Shown here: one piece after another, positions 1 through 10,384 of the stretch | Layout of the letters: each line of letters begins with the position of its first letter | Position numbering within the stretch: position 1 is the first letter of the stretch | DNA from: Anas platyrhynchos | Taxonomy: Eukaryota > Chordata > Aves > Anseriformes > Anatidae | Assembly: GCF_047663525.1 (NCBI RefSeq) | Contig: NC_092602.1 | Location: forward strand, 7,933,501-7,997,500 | Reading direction: 5' to 3' | Length of the DNA stretch: 64,000 bases | Notes under the pieces: generated by a model | Database searches by the model: none | What the model saw: the letters and a program-made list of their open reading frames with translations, nothing else | Told to the model about the DNA's origin: nothing | Translations under genes and position numbers: made by a program

Positions 1-343
1 GACTCACTGGGGAAGAGAAGAGGAGGAAAGAGCAGCACAGTGGAAGACTAAGAGTCAAGCCAGACATGAAATGAGGGAGGAGCAGAGAAAGTCACTAAGA
101 TAAGGGAGCCCTTGAGGCAAGGAAGAGGAAACTGATGCAGTCAGAGCAGTAATGAGGGGTTTCTGAGGACAAAAGACAGGCTGGATCCAGACCAAATGGA
201 ACCCGAAAGAGAAAAAGGAGGGATGCAAAGGAACGCAGAAAAAATAGGGCACTCAGGAGCAGGACAGTACAAAGTCCAACCCAGAGCAAGATCCGTTTCC
301 ATTAACTGTATTTCCCCGGCTGGTATTTTTCATGTGCTTGCAG

Positions 344-491
344 TTTGACACCAATGGCGATGGGGAGATCAGCACCAGTGAGCTGCGAGAAGCCATGAAG
401 AAGCTTCTAGGACAGCAGGTGGGTCATCGGGATATCGAAGAGATCATCCGGGACGTGGACCTGAACGGCGATGGGCGTGTTGATTTTGAAG
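344..491 (+). CDS. CABP1: CABP1 penultimate coding exon (EF-hands 3 and 4)
   Basis: Acceptor cttgcag precedes codon TTT of [10 protein letters not shown]. The exon carries 49 codons plus one base and ends at donor G|GTGAGA. It encodes the EF3 loop, the linker helix with [12 protein letters not shown] and most of the EF4 loop. Confidence 0.94.
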
Positions 492-2262
492 GTGAGAGGG
501 GATGAGTGCTCCCTGTGCAGCTGCTCTAGTGTGAGTCAGAGTTTCAGCTCGGAGGCGGAAGCAGAAGGGAAGATTTGCATGCTCTGGGCCCAGGGATCCA
601 AAATGTGGACAAACAAACAAACAAACTAACAAACAAAAACAAATACAGTTCTTCAGCTGAAGTGTTCATTTGTGTATCTTCTCTTGTTGCACCTCAATTT
701 CAGTCAGGTCTCCATAGCTCTCACATGGAAAGGGAGATGCCCTGCCACAGAGAAACAGCTTCTGCTGTACCCGTGCAGCATCAGACTTTTTACAGGGCAT
801 TTTCCTTTCCATTAAATCTATTGCAAGAGCTGTGAGAAGGCTGTATTTGTTTGGAAAAAGCATTGCACCTTCCATTTCCTCTGTCTCACCTTATTATCTG
901 GGTTTATAGAGAATTTGTTTCTGCACTGTTATGCCAGGAGATGGTCACATGCCAGATGTGCTCAGTAGCACTGTATATATCTAATCTAGATGTGTCATGT
1001 TAAATCCCACAGATAATTCATTTCTTCTTTCACTTTCCGTGCCAGAAGGAGTCGGAAAAAATACGAGCAGTTCGGCTACTATCCTAGCCATTAGCCGTGG
1101 CAGGAGTGATGTTGATAGAGCTCAGGATTCCTGGCAAGGGAAGCAGTTGATATCATCAGACAACTAAGAGGATAATAGAGCTGGAAGGTGTGAGAGCGTG
1201 GCAGGCTGCTTGTTTTCCTGGTGCAACCCTCTGCAATCAGGGTGAAGCACAGTAACGACAGAATTAAAATAAAATGCGTGTAATTTTTTGGCTCAGAGGC
1301 ATTCCTGGATCTCCTACATGGCAAGGAGTCTCAGTCCTGAAGTTTCTGAGGGCTTTGGAAATGCTAAAAACTGGAAATGCCTCCCTAGAAAGCATCGGGT
1401 AGCTGCAGCAGTTGTAATGCACTGGCTGATTACCTGACAGTAGCTCTCCTTGTTTCCCACAGCTAAATTATGTTAGACAGCTAAAATACATGAAATGCTA
1501 GCCCAGTATCATTTTCTCTGTGAACTGCTGCTTTAGTTGTCAAAGGACAGCTCCATCAATGGAAAAAGAGAAGTCAAGGGGGTAATTTCCACTGCCCTTC
1601 TCTTCGCAGAGTTATTAATTTCTGGGCAATTCAAGCGCAGAGTGAAAACGCATTTCTATTTGATGGCATCCACACTCAATTTTAACAAGTGTAATTGACT
1701 CCACAAGCTGCAGGGTGGTGAAGAAATAGATCCAGGGTGTCCTTACCGCTAACCTGTATCTTCCAAAGCAAGGAATCCATCAAAGTAAACTTTTCTCTGC
1801 CAGAGCACCGGTATTACCAAAACACTTTCCAACACCGGTGTTTCCTTCAGCTGGCAAGCTCACTAAGAACCTGCTGTGCTCCCAAGGCTCTAAATCAATG
1901 TTCCCTGAAATTACGGCAAAGGGAGGCGACACTTGCCACAATGTGTTGCAAGGGGTTGCTTGTACAAACAAGCCTGCCTGCGTGTAGGCTGGCTGGGAAG
2001 GAGTTGGAGCAATGCGCTGCCCTGCTGGCGGGGTCGTGTCGCTGTATCTAACACAAGGATCAGAGCCCCTCATGTGTGGGGGCTCTCCAGGGCTGCTTCT
2101 GGAGCAGCACAGACCTGCCGTGTGGACTCGGTTTCCCCAATTCCACCCCGGCTGCATGCTGCCTCCAGGGAGTGAGAGCTGGGGTGGGGACCTGGAGGTC
2201 TTTCACTTCAGGGCTGTCTTTTCTTGTCGGTTGCAGAGTTTGTTCGCATGATGTCCCGTTGA
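344..2262 (+). CDS. CABP1: CABP1, calcium-binding protein 1 (3' end only, last two coding exons)
   Basis: Neuronal calmodulin-like Ca2+ sensor (family knowledge: binds and tunes voltage-gated Ca2+ channels and IP3 receptors). Only the last 57 residues lie here, in exons 344-491 and 2237-2262. They contain EF-hand 3 with the canonical 12-residue loop [12 protein letters not shown] and EF-hand 4 with loop [12 protein letters not shown]; the final loop glutamate codon is split by the intron. The protein ends EFVRMMSR. Both loops keep Asp at 1, Gly at 6 and Glu at 12, so both should bind Ca2+. The last exon adds only eight residues and the stop. CABP2, 4 and 5 are close paralogues; the C-terminal sequence and the MLEC neighbour support CABP1. 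Upstream exons lie outside the window. Confidence 0.93.
492..2236 (+). other. CABP1 last intron
   Basis: Phase-1 intron of 1,745 bp with GTGAGA donor and ggttgcag acceptor. It holds a short CAAA-type microsatellite at about 609-645. I see no conserved coding or RNA gene in it. Confidence 0.85.
609..645. repeat. (CAAA)n microsatellite
   Basis: Imperfect tandem CAAA units interrupted by CTAA and CAAAAA, inside the last CABP1 intron. Confidence 0.8.
2237..2262 (+). CDS. CABP1: CABP1 last coding exon
   Basis: A 26-base coding segment after acceptor ggttgcag. AG completes the split GAG codon, followed by FVRMMSR and TGA at 2260-2262. The joined C-terminus [11 protein letters not shown] is the expected end of the family. 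Confidence 0.93.
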
Positions 2263-4010
2263 AGGTTATTCTCAGCTAACGAATCAGCACCTTAGAGAGG
2301 GCAGAAGAGGACCTAGATGGAGCATCTAGCCCCGATGTTCCCACATGAAGGTTAATCGGCTGGCTGCAACTGGGACATTGCAAGATGACCTGCTGCTCCT
2401 TCCTCACGGTGGTCCCCATGCCCCTCCACCCTTTCACACTGTGAAAGACTTGCAACTTCCTACAACTGGAACCATTCCTTCAAGATGACTGCAGGAAACC
2501 GCAGAGCCGGGACTTGCCATGATGCTTTCATGGGATATTTGCAACTTCAGACTCCTCCTCCCCAGCCTCCCACCAGCTGCTGCAAAGCGAGAGCGGGAGA
2601 AATCCTGGTGGCTGGGTGGATGAGAACAAAGCCATTGGGACTGGTGGCGGCCTCAGGGCGTGCTCTGCACTTCTTGGTTTCCCTTGGTGAACCGTGTCTG
2701 TGTTTGCTGTCTGTGTGTGTGTCAATCTGTGTGGGGTTATTTATGCTTCCTCAGCACATATTCGCATCTCCTGTGGTTATGTTTACCAAGAGAAAATTCA
2801 AATACATGTCTTGCGGGGGGAAAGCGATAAATCTGCACGCTGAAACGAGGTGGAGCCTGGGTGTCCGTGTGAGAGGCGGCGGGGCTGGGGGAGAGGGGCT
2901 GGGCCAGATGGATACCGGGGCATCTACTGGGGTCTGGGGACGAATCCATGGTGCAGGACGTGGAAACAAAGCTGGCCATGAAGCCTGCAGCTGGGCTCTG
3001 CCCTGCCTTCTGCTGGCCCCGTGCCGAGGAGCCTGGAGGCGAGGGCAGCATGGAGGGCCCCCACCCCTCCTCCCCACCCCTTCGGCCTTGGGGTAAGGAG
3101 CAGTGGGAGGAATGGCGTGGAGTGGGGCTGGGTGGGAGGGGGACAAGCAGCAACAGCCAAACCTCCCTTTCCAGACTGTTTCGAACACCGCTGTCAGCGT
3201 ATGCACAGAGCGGGGCCGTGCTGCAGGCTCTGTGCTGTAATGCTGCGGCTCCATCCCACCGGAGAGTGCTGCACCTGCCTGCAGCAGCGACCAGGGCAGC
3301 AGCGTCCATGCCCTACGTGCTGGTTCCAGACACAGTCCCCCCTTTCACCAGGATGCTCACAACCTCCCACTCCCTTCCCCTACCCCACTGGACCTGCAGT
3401 CGCCCCTTTTCCCTATGCAGTCCCAGTCACAAGTCACCGGGACTAATTTCTGCTCGGCTTCGAAAGGCATCAGCGTTTCTGTGGGTTCCACGGTGTAAAT
3501 GGGAGTTGTTTTCCTCTCAGTTGCCTTCTTCCTTCAACTCGGAGATAAGGGACCGATATCCTTCTGCTTCCTTCATCTCAGATCTCGCACTTCCCAGGTT
3601 CCTCTCACATTCTCTGGTCCCACAGATCCGTGTCCCCAACAAGGACTTTCTCTTCTGCTTTGCCGTTGCTGTGCCAGGCAGCGCAGCTGCAGCAGCGACT
3701 GATATCCCAGCAGTGGGAAAACTGTGGTTCTCTTAGTGTGTGTGTGTAGCTGTGTTTGCACAGCCGTGTGCGTTGGGCAAGGTCTGTGTGTGCACACGTG
3801 AAGGCAGGGAGCGCAGGTAGGTACCTGTGAGCGCAGCAGCAGCAGGGTTTATTTGCAAGTTGGGTGCATGCGGGCTCTGCACCTCTCCTTGTGTAGCTGG
3901 CCCACTCTTAGAGCCAAGAAATTGGAAAATGTGTATTTACAGCTCTCTGTATTTATGGGTACAGCAGCTCAGGAGAGCAGGGCAATAAAACTGGGCAGAG
4001 TCCTGCTGCC
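2263..4010 (+). other. Probable CABP1 3' UTR
   Basis: No recognisable exon follows the CABP1 stop codon. The first canonical AATAAA downstream is at 3984-3989, followed by GT-containing sequence (ctgcctgtgctc, then gggcctgttgggcctgtg), giving a UTR of about 1.7 kb. A 262-codon open frame at 2948-3736 within it resembles no protein I know and is treated as chance in GC-rich DNA. Confidence 0.5.
3984..3989 (+). terminator. Candidate CABP1 poly(A) signal (AATAAA)
   Basis: Only canonical hexamer on this strand between the CABP1 stop and the MLEC promoter. GT-rich runs follow within about 20-75 bp. Confidence 0.45.
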
Positions 4011-4664
4011 TGTGCTCACCCCGGGGAGGGAGCAGGGCCTGTTGGGCCTGTGCCTGCCCCGGGCAGTGCTTGCACACCAACTGCTCTGCCTACAGCCGAG
4101 CACTTGAGGGGCTGCCCTTTCCCATCCGTGCTCCCTGCGTTTGCAGCCTGGCAGAGCCGTGTTTGTCCTCCCAAGAAACGGGGACGCCGGTGTTAGGGGA
4201 AGGGCGGCCACAGGGCACCTTGGTGCCATATCAGAGGCAGCCCTGGAGCCACAGCTGCTTTCAAGGAAAGCTGAGCCTGTTCCAAATGAGCCCTGGCTGC
4301 TTTCTGCCAGTTTTTGCGGTGACACTGAGCAGGTCACACAGGGCAGATCTCCCGGCTCTGTTTTTTCCTCCAGCAGAAGCTCTTGCTGCAAGCCTGGCTT
4401 TATTTGCATAAGAAAACCCGAGTAATCCCAGGGAGTTTTACTACTTTCTTGTGCTGGCAGGGTCAGAGATTAGAGCTCCAATCTAAATAATCTAATTCCA
4501 GAGATAATCCTTTTGCTCTCCTCTTCAAACCCCTACCAGGGAGGCTTCCAAAGAGCTCCAGGCAGCAAGGCAGAGCGGGGCGGCCAGGAACCGGCCCCCA
4601 TAGCGCTGTGGGGTCAGGAGCTGGCCTAGGGGGTGGGAGGACAGCCCCGAGCCTCCCAGCGGTG

Positions 4665-4718
4665 GGTTACTGGTTCCTGTAAGCAGCGGGTTACTGGTTA
4701 CTGGGGCTGGTTACTGGT
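4665..4718. repeat. Degenerate GGTTACTGG direct repeats
   Basis: The word GGTTACTGG or a one-base variant occurs about four times within roughly 55 bp, interrupted by TTCCTGTAAGCAGC and GGCT. This looks like a small decayed minisatellite in the CABP1-MLEC intergenic region. Confidence 0.6.
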
Positions 4719-4822
4719 GCAGATGTGGCCTCAGCGGGTCGGTGACAGGGAGCGGGTGTCCAACCCGTGGGTGCTTGGGGCACTGCGGGGGAACCCTCAC
4801 TGGGGCAGGATGAGGGGGAAGG

Positions 4823-4996
4823 GGCTGAAGTTGCACCAGGGGAGGTTTGGGTTGGGTGTTGGGAAGAACTTTACTGGGAGGCTGTGAGGCACTGGGATGG
4901 GCTGCCCGGGGACGTGGTGGAGTCCCCAGCCCTGGAGGGCTTTAAAGCCGTTCAGATGTAGGGCTCAGTGCTGTGGGGAGGACTGGCAGGTGGCAG
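4823..4996 (+). mobile_element. CR1 LINE 3' fragment (old, 5'-truncated)
   Basis: Translation gives WEAVRHWDGLPGDVVESP followed by ALEGFKAVQM, the decayed C-terminal end of the CR1 reverse-transcriptase ORF (compare the fresher copy near 60 kb with [14 protein letters not shown]). Flanking words such as caggggaggtttgggttggg also fit the CR1 consensus I remember. It has diverged toward GC and lost its 3' tail repeats. It ends at the edge of the MLEC CpG island. Confidence 0.8.
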
Positions 4997-5116
4997 CTCA
5001 GAGGCTGCATCTGGGAGGTCTCCCCCAGTCCCTGACGGGGACCCGGGCACAGCCCCGGGGCCGCCCCTGAGGCAGCGGCCGGGCCCCCCCCTCCTCCCGC
5101 CCCGCCCCCCCCGCCC

Positions 5117-5130
5117 GTTGCCCCGGCAAC
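5117..5130. promoter_or_regulatory. RFX X-box-like palindrome
   Basis: GTTGCCCCGGCAAC is a perfect inverted repeat fitting the RFX consensus (GTTGCC, two-base spacer, GGCAAC). It lies about 0.4 kb before the MLEC start codon. Binding is inferred from the motif alone. Confidence 0.55.
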
Positions 5131-5530
5131 CCGCCCGGCTCCCCGCTTCCCGCCGCCATCCCACCCTGCTCCGCGCGCCGGCCGCGCTGGAGCTCCCCGA
5201 TTGGCGGAGCGCCCCGGGTGGGCGGGGCTCCCGCACCGTGTGGGCGGGGCTCTCCGCGCCGCGGCTCTGCGGGGCAGCCTCGCCCCCTTCCCGCCGTCCC
5301 CGCGGCCGCTCTGCCTCCCCCCTCTCCCATTGGCTGCCGCCTCATGAATATGCAAAACCACCCCTCCTCCGCCCAATCCCGCGCGGGCGGGGCGTTAAGA
5401 TATTCACGGCGGCGCGCTCCCATTGGCTAAGACGCGGCCCTCCCCGGTGGCGGCGGGACCGCGGCCGGGCGCCCCCTGGCGGCGGCAGGAAGGGGCGGGC
5501 GGGCGGCGGGCGCGGCGCCGGGAGCCCGGG

Positions 5531-5735
5531 ATGGGGGGCGCGGGGGCGCCGCTGCCGCTGTCGGGGCCGCTGCTGCCGCTGCTGCTGCTGCTGCTGGCGG
5601 CCGGGCGGGTGCGGGGCGCGGCGGGCGGCCTGGCCGACAGCGTCGTGTGGGCCGTGAACGCCGGCGGGGACGCCCATGTGGACGTGAACGGCATCCACTT
5701 CCGCAAGGACCCGCTCGAGGGCCGCGTGGGCCGAG
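5531..5735 (+). CDS. MLEC: MLEC exon 1 (signal peptide, start of malectin domain)
   Basis: Residues 1-68. The run of CTG leucine codons at about 5570-5597 encodes the signal-peptide core. The exon ends in phase 1 at GGCCGAG|GTGAGG after LEGRVGR. Confidence 0.94.
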
Positions 5736-8700
5736 GTGAGGGCACCGGGAGGGGGGGGGGAACCGGGGCGGAGGGACCGGGGGGGGGGAGCGCTGCCCGC
5801 GGGGCTTGTCCCTGCCCGGTGCGGCTGCGGAGCTCGGCCGGGAACGGGAGGGAGCAGGGGGTGCAGCAGGGCCCCCCCCGGCACGCTGCGGTGCCCCCTG
5901 TGGGTGCAGCTCCCCGCGGGGCCGGGCACACGGAGGGGACTGCGCCCCTCGGGGCCCTGCCTCCTGCCCGGGGTTTTCTTGCACCTTGGTCCTGCTCCTG
6001 CCTGGGCGCTGTGTGCTGGGCACGGCTCGGCCCCGCTCAGCCGCCCCGAGCACGCCCCGTGCTGTGGAGCCCAGCTCACAGCCACAGCTCTGCGACGTGG
6101 CCGCCGGCTCTTCCTCTCCAGGTACCCCCGCGGCTATTCACGGGCTCTCTTCACACTCAGGCTTCCCTCTGACAGGAGCTGACTCTGGGGGAGCCTCGAG
6201 CTCGGTATCGCTGTGATCTGGCCCGAAATGTGCGGGTGGGAGGCCAGGTTCAGCCCCTCGCCCGCTGTGTCTCTGCTGCTCACAGCCTCCGCTCTGTGCC
6301 CTGGTTTGAGTGGTAAGGAGCAGCTGTGTGCAGCACCGCCTGAGTGTAGTGTGAAACAGGAGACTGAGAGCTGGTGTTAATTTCCTCTCGCTCGTTTGCC
6401 TTGGCTCCATCTTCAGCAGTGTGTGCCGGGCTGGTGGTTCCTGCTTTGTCTTGGCCGGTGCCGTGTCTGTTCCCATGGAAATAGGGGTGGAAATGGCAAG
6501 TGTCAGCGGAGAACTTGGTCGGGATCAGCTCCTGAGTGGAGTGCCGGTGGGCAGAGGGTGTTCGCTGCGCCCTGCTTGGTGGGGGATGGAGCCTGAGCTC
6601 TCAGGGCACGCACCGGTTTGCACTGGGGCAGTAACCCTGACACAACAGGATGCCACGGCAGGGTGAGACCTTCTGAGGGCTGCTCGAGAGGTGGCAAATA
6701 AGTGAGCAAGAAGGGGCAACACCTGAGAAAATAACCGAAATCACACACAAAAAAAAAACAAATCTATTTGGTTGTACTGCTTGGGCTCTTCTTGGGGCTC
6801 TACAGGTACCTGCAGATGGTGCCCATTGCAGCTGGGTGGCTGATGGAGCTGCTGCTGCTCCTGAAGCCCTCGTGTACCCTCCTGCATTCTTTTCCTGTCT
6901 TCCAGCTGATGCGTACTGCGTGGTTGTGGTGAGAAGAGGGGGGTTTCATAAGATCTATGCAATGCTTTTCTCCCTTCTGCCACCCCCCAAGGTTTTCGCT
7001 GAAGGAGCGCACGTCTCCAAAACCCAATGCCGTTGCCTCCTGACTTCAGATGTGCTGAATGAATGAGTCCAGTCAGTTCTGAAGTGACTGCTTTGGTTTT
7101 GCACTCAGAGTTTGTACTTTGGAAACGTTGTAAAAATATTCCAGGCGTTTTTCCTCTTTGAAGCAGGAGTCCAGGGCCAAGTCCGTTGGCTCTGTGCCCT
7201 GTTTGTGAAACCAAGTCTTCTTTTTGAAATGGTGCGAGTGAGTTTGCTCTCTCTTAGGCTGCAGCAGGCCCAGACCTGCTTTTCTACAAGACCCAGGTTC
7301 TGGGATTTTGGCTCTCTCTGCTCCTCCAGTAGTGCCTCCTCCTGGTCAGACCCAGGGCAGAAGAGAGGTCTTACTGGGGCAGCAAGTGCTAAGGCCATGG
7401 TGGGAGTTAGGCACATAGGAGTAACTCAAGTGTCCCTTCCGTGTGCCTCACCAATTAACTGTTCCTCTCGCTGTTTTGTGCTTGAAATCCAGCTTCCGAC
7501 TATGGCATGAAGCTGCCGATCTTGCGGTCCAACGCGGAAGATCAGATTCTGTATCAGACGGAGCGTTACAACGAGGAAACCTTTGGCTACGAAGTTCCCA
7601 TCAAGGAGGAGGGTGACTACGTGCTGGTCTTGAAGTTTGCAGAAGTGTATTTTGCACAGTCTCAGCAGAAGGTAAGCAACTGCTCCGTGCCACTGAGTTT
7701 TACTGACTCTGATGCAAATTCCTGGCTGAGCCTGCATGCTCAGGCTGCCTCTGCTGCTTTGCATAGAGAGGTGTGAGGTGAGGCACCAGTGGTCAGCTTC
7801 ATCACAGAGCTCTGAAGGGGGAGGTCTGGAACCTGGAGCTCTCTTTCACATTACAAACACACATTTGGCTTGGAAAACTGCATTACAAAGGAGTGTTCAC
7901 ACGAACAAACACAGGCACCTCTGCATGACTTGCATTAAAGTCTTAGGATCTGTTTAGGCTGCGCTGTGTTTGAGAAATGTTTTTACCTTTCTCCTGGCCA
8001 CTGGCTCCTGATGCAACTGCATGCCTGTGCCGGAACAAGTATTGCACACACTGAGTCAGGGAAGTGGTCTGGGTAAAATAAACTACTCAAAACAATCTTT
8101 ACAAATGTAATAAAACTTTATAATGGTTCAAACTGACCGTGGAAGCACAGAGATAAATTCAACCCTCGTTATAGCTCTTTAGAGATAAATAATCCTTGCC
8201 TACTTTTGAAATCCCTCCTGTACAGACATGGAAGCAGCAGAACAAAGAACCCAAAGCCCTGTGATAAATTGGGAGAGAAGTGGTGTGTGGTTTGGTCTGG
8301 CTTTCCCCCACTCAGTCAGCTGCTTTAGAGCCCTGCTTCTTAAACCGGGTGCCACCTTCCTGCCAGAGAAGTACTTCTGGGAACAGAACTGGTGGGGCTG
8401 GCTTACAGATTGGATGCAAAAAACAATCACAGATTAGGCTGAAGAGCTGAGGCATCTTTGGCCGAGTTCTTCTTCATGTGGTTCTGCTGGGATTCCCCAG
8501 GTGCTGAGCGAAGTTTGAGTCATTATGGCCCCGAGGAGGACTTTCACTTTGAATTCAGATGTGGTTAGCAGTTCAGCATTTTGCCTCCTTCAGCCCCTGC
8601 ATCCTGTCAATAGCTTCACCGAGTGCTTCCTGTTCCCTGCTTTGCTTCAGGCAGTTCGTTAGAAACGGCCCAACTCCCTCGCTGTGGTGTGCCGCATCCT

Positions 8701-10384
8701 CCCCGGGGTGGTAGGAGCAGGCCCTCAGCCAGTAGGTGTAAAGTTGTGGAAGAAAAGCACAAATAAAACAGCAGATTTGGTCTGTCCTCAGTGCTGAACG
8801 GCGGGCGTGGGAATTATGTTGAAGGTACGAGGCAAATTTCAGGGTCTTTGAAAGCAACCTTAATGCTTCAGTGTCCTTTTCTGGCTGCTTCTGGCCTCTG
8901 AATCCTCCCCAGGGGAGTGGAGCATGCGTGGTGGTACAGTGTGCGTTGCAATGCTCTCTTGTTCTGGGTGCAGAACAAGCAGAGACCTTTCCTTTTCTGT
9001 TCCCTTTTCAACTGCTGCCTGCCTGAATCCGTTCTGACAGTGTCATTCCTTCTGCCCCGAAGGTTTTTGATGTTCGCTTGAATGGCCACGTAGTGGTGAA
9101 GGACTTGGACATTTTTGACAGAGTTGGACACAGCACAGCTCACGATGAGATCATTCCCATGAGCATCAAGAAGGGGAAGCTGAGTGTCCAGGGAGAGGTT
9201 TCCACGTTCACAGGAAAGCTCCACATCGAGTTTGTAAAGGTAATAAGGCTTCGCTGGTCAGAGCCCCGAGATTCCTTTTCCCCTTCATCCCCAGCCGTGC
9301 GATGTGGCTGTGTGCTGGGGGAGGAGAGGTGGTGGGAGGTGGGGAGATCATTTCTTCTGTCATTATTTTGTGTGCTCACTGATTTCCTTCTTCGCTTTCT
9401 CTAGGGCTACTATGACAATCCGAAAATCTGTGCCCTGTATATTCTGCAAGGAACAGTGGAAGGTGAGCTGCGTTCCTGAGCCAGAAGGCTCCTTCCCCTT
9501 GGAGAGAGCTCCTTCCCCTTGGAGAGCAGCCTGTTGCTTCTCAGACCATGAGATCATAGTTCCTGCTGACCCACCTCTGCCAAAACCGTTTCTTTTTCAG
9601 CAAGTTCCCACAGGGTGCAGTTGCAGAATGAGATAGGTGTCAGTGTTTTCCTACCCTGTAAGCGCACAAAGCTGCGTCATTGGCAGAATGAGTAGTGTGA
9701 ATTTGGTTCAGGGCTTCCTGAGTACGGAGTAGAGAAGGGAACATGTCTGGTCAGTCTTGGGTTATAGCTGCAGATGAATTCCCTCTGGCCTCAGTTGTCA
9801 GCAGTGGCCCTGCAGACAAGTAATTTATGGAGCTCTTCTAGCTGGTGGTTGTGTTTCTTACCTGGAGCTTTGTTTTGCTTCCTCAGCTCTGAAGACGAGG
9901 CAGTGTTGGTTTTTTCTCAGATCTCAGTTCCTCTGGTAGCACAGTCCTCGCTCTTTCAACCTCTGCAAGTCTGTGCTGGAGTTGGAGCCCCTTTAGCTCC
10001 TGGGGCAGTTTGAGGATCCCTGTGACTGGTGTTCAGTTTGCCTTAGCAGTGTTCAGGGATCGCTGAGTGCTCTGTACCTGGTGTGTGTGTGCGGTGGTTG
10101 GGAAGGGGGCTGATTTCCTGGGTTTATCCTGCAACCTTTGGTCTTGTTCACCAGATGTTCCAAAGCTACAGCCACACCCAGGTCTGGAGAAAAAAGAGGA
10201 CGATGATGACGAGGATGAATATGACGATGGCTCCAGCGTTAAAAAACAGGCAAATAAGAACCGGGTTCAGTCAGGCCCACGCACACCAAACCCCTATGCC
10301 TCGGACAACAGCAGCCTCATGTTCCCTATATTGGTGGCCTTTGGTGTCTTTATTCCTACCCTCTTCTGCCTCTGCCGGTTGTGA
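5531..10384 (+). CDS. MLEC: MLEC, malectin (5 exons, 282 aa)
   Basis: ER-resident type I membrane lectin that recognises Glc2-N-glycans on new glycoproteins and partners ribophorin I in quality control (family knowledge). Exons: 5531-5735, 7493-7671, 9063-9239, 9405-9462, 10155-10384. The N-terminus is a leucine-rich signal peptide ([13 protein letters not shown], about residues 1-30). The malectin domain follows to about residue 205, with [45 protein letters not shown] and the YYDNPK segment; its aromatic residues and aspartate are the known sugar contacts. Then come an acidic stretch ([14 protein letters not shown]), [15 protein letters not shown], and a C-terminal membrane helix at about 262-280 ending CLCRL. 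The start has a good Kozak context (G at -3, G at +4). Human malectin is 292 aa. Confidence 0.96.
5736..7492 (+). other. MLEC intron 1
   Basis: 1,757 bp, GTGAGG donor and atccag acceptor. The CpG island continues into its first 200 bp with G-runs. No gene or recognised repeat seen in the remainder. Confidence 0.85.
7493..7671 (+). CDS. MLEC: MLEC exon 2 (core malectin domain)
   Basis: Residues 69-128, from [14 protein letters not shown] to YFAQSQQK. Ends in phase 0 at CAGAAG|GTAAGC. Includes the conserved YF pair of the sugar-binding site. Confidence 0.96.
7672..9062 (+). other. MLEC intron 2
   Basis: 1,391 bp with GTAAGC donor and ccgaag acceptor. No gene or repeat recognised. Confidence 0.85.
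9063..9239 (+). CDS. MLEC: MLEC exon 3
   Basis: Residues 129-187: [20 protein letters not shown], then [19 protein letters not shown] and GKLHIEFVK. Phase 0 at both ends; donor AAAG|GTAATA. Confidence 0.96.
9405..9462 (+). CDS. MLEC: MLEC exon 4
   Basis: Residues 188-206: [19 protein letters not shown]. The aspartate of YYDNPK is a known glycan contact in the family. Acceptor tttctctag, donor GAAG|GTGAGC. Confidence 0.95.
9463..10154 (+). other. MLEC intron 4
   Basis: 692 bp with GTGAGC donor and ttcaccag acceptor. It includes a perfect 20-bp tandem duplication at 9488-9527 and is otherwise featureless. Confidence 0.85.
9488..9527. repeat. Tandem 20-bp duplication in MLEC intron 4
   Basis: GCTCCTTCCCCTTGGAGAG plus one base occurs twice head to tail with a single difference at the last base. 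It lies just downstream of exon 4. Confidence 0.85.
10155..10384 (+). CDS. MLEC: MLEC exon 5 (acidic stretch, membrane anchor, stop)
   Basis: Residues 207-282, starting [15 protein letters not shown]. Contains the acidic run, [19 protein letters not shown], and the membrane segment [22 protein letters not shown] at 10382-10384. Confidence 0.96.

Larger units (their letters stand above)
5040..5900 (+). promoter_or_regulatory. MLEC CpG-island promoter and first exon
   Basis: Very GC- and CpG-rich block without a TATA box. It contains two tandem Sp1-type boxes GTGGGCGGGGCTC near 5219 and 5240, a third GGGCGGGG near 5385, and four CCAAT boxes: reverse ATTGG at 5200-5204, 5329-5333 and 5422-5426, and forward CCAAT at 5373-5377. 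A palindromic X-box-like site is at 5117-5130. An octamer-like ATATGCAAAA lies near 5348. Initiation is probably dispersed just upstream of the ATG at 5531. Confidence 0.75.

Noticed and set aside
2948-3736. 262-codon open frame with ATG in the presumed CABP1 3' UTR
   Set aside because: No recognisable domain, low-complexity proline/serine/alanine-rich composition, GC-rich background where long frames arise by chance, and no sign of splice sites or promoter.
5408-5426. Possible ER-stress element (CGTGG-N9-ATTGG) at the MLEC promoter CCAAT boxes
   Set aside because: At each CCAAT/ATTGG box the expected CCACG half is poorly matched (3 of 5 bases or fewer).
4968-5657. Long overlapping frames on both strands across the MLEC CpG island
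   Set aside because: Typical of stop-poor GC-rich DNA; compositions are almost all Pro, Arg, Gly and Ala. Only the frame with the malectin signal peptide is real.
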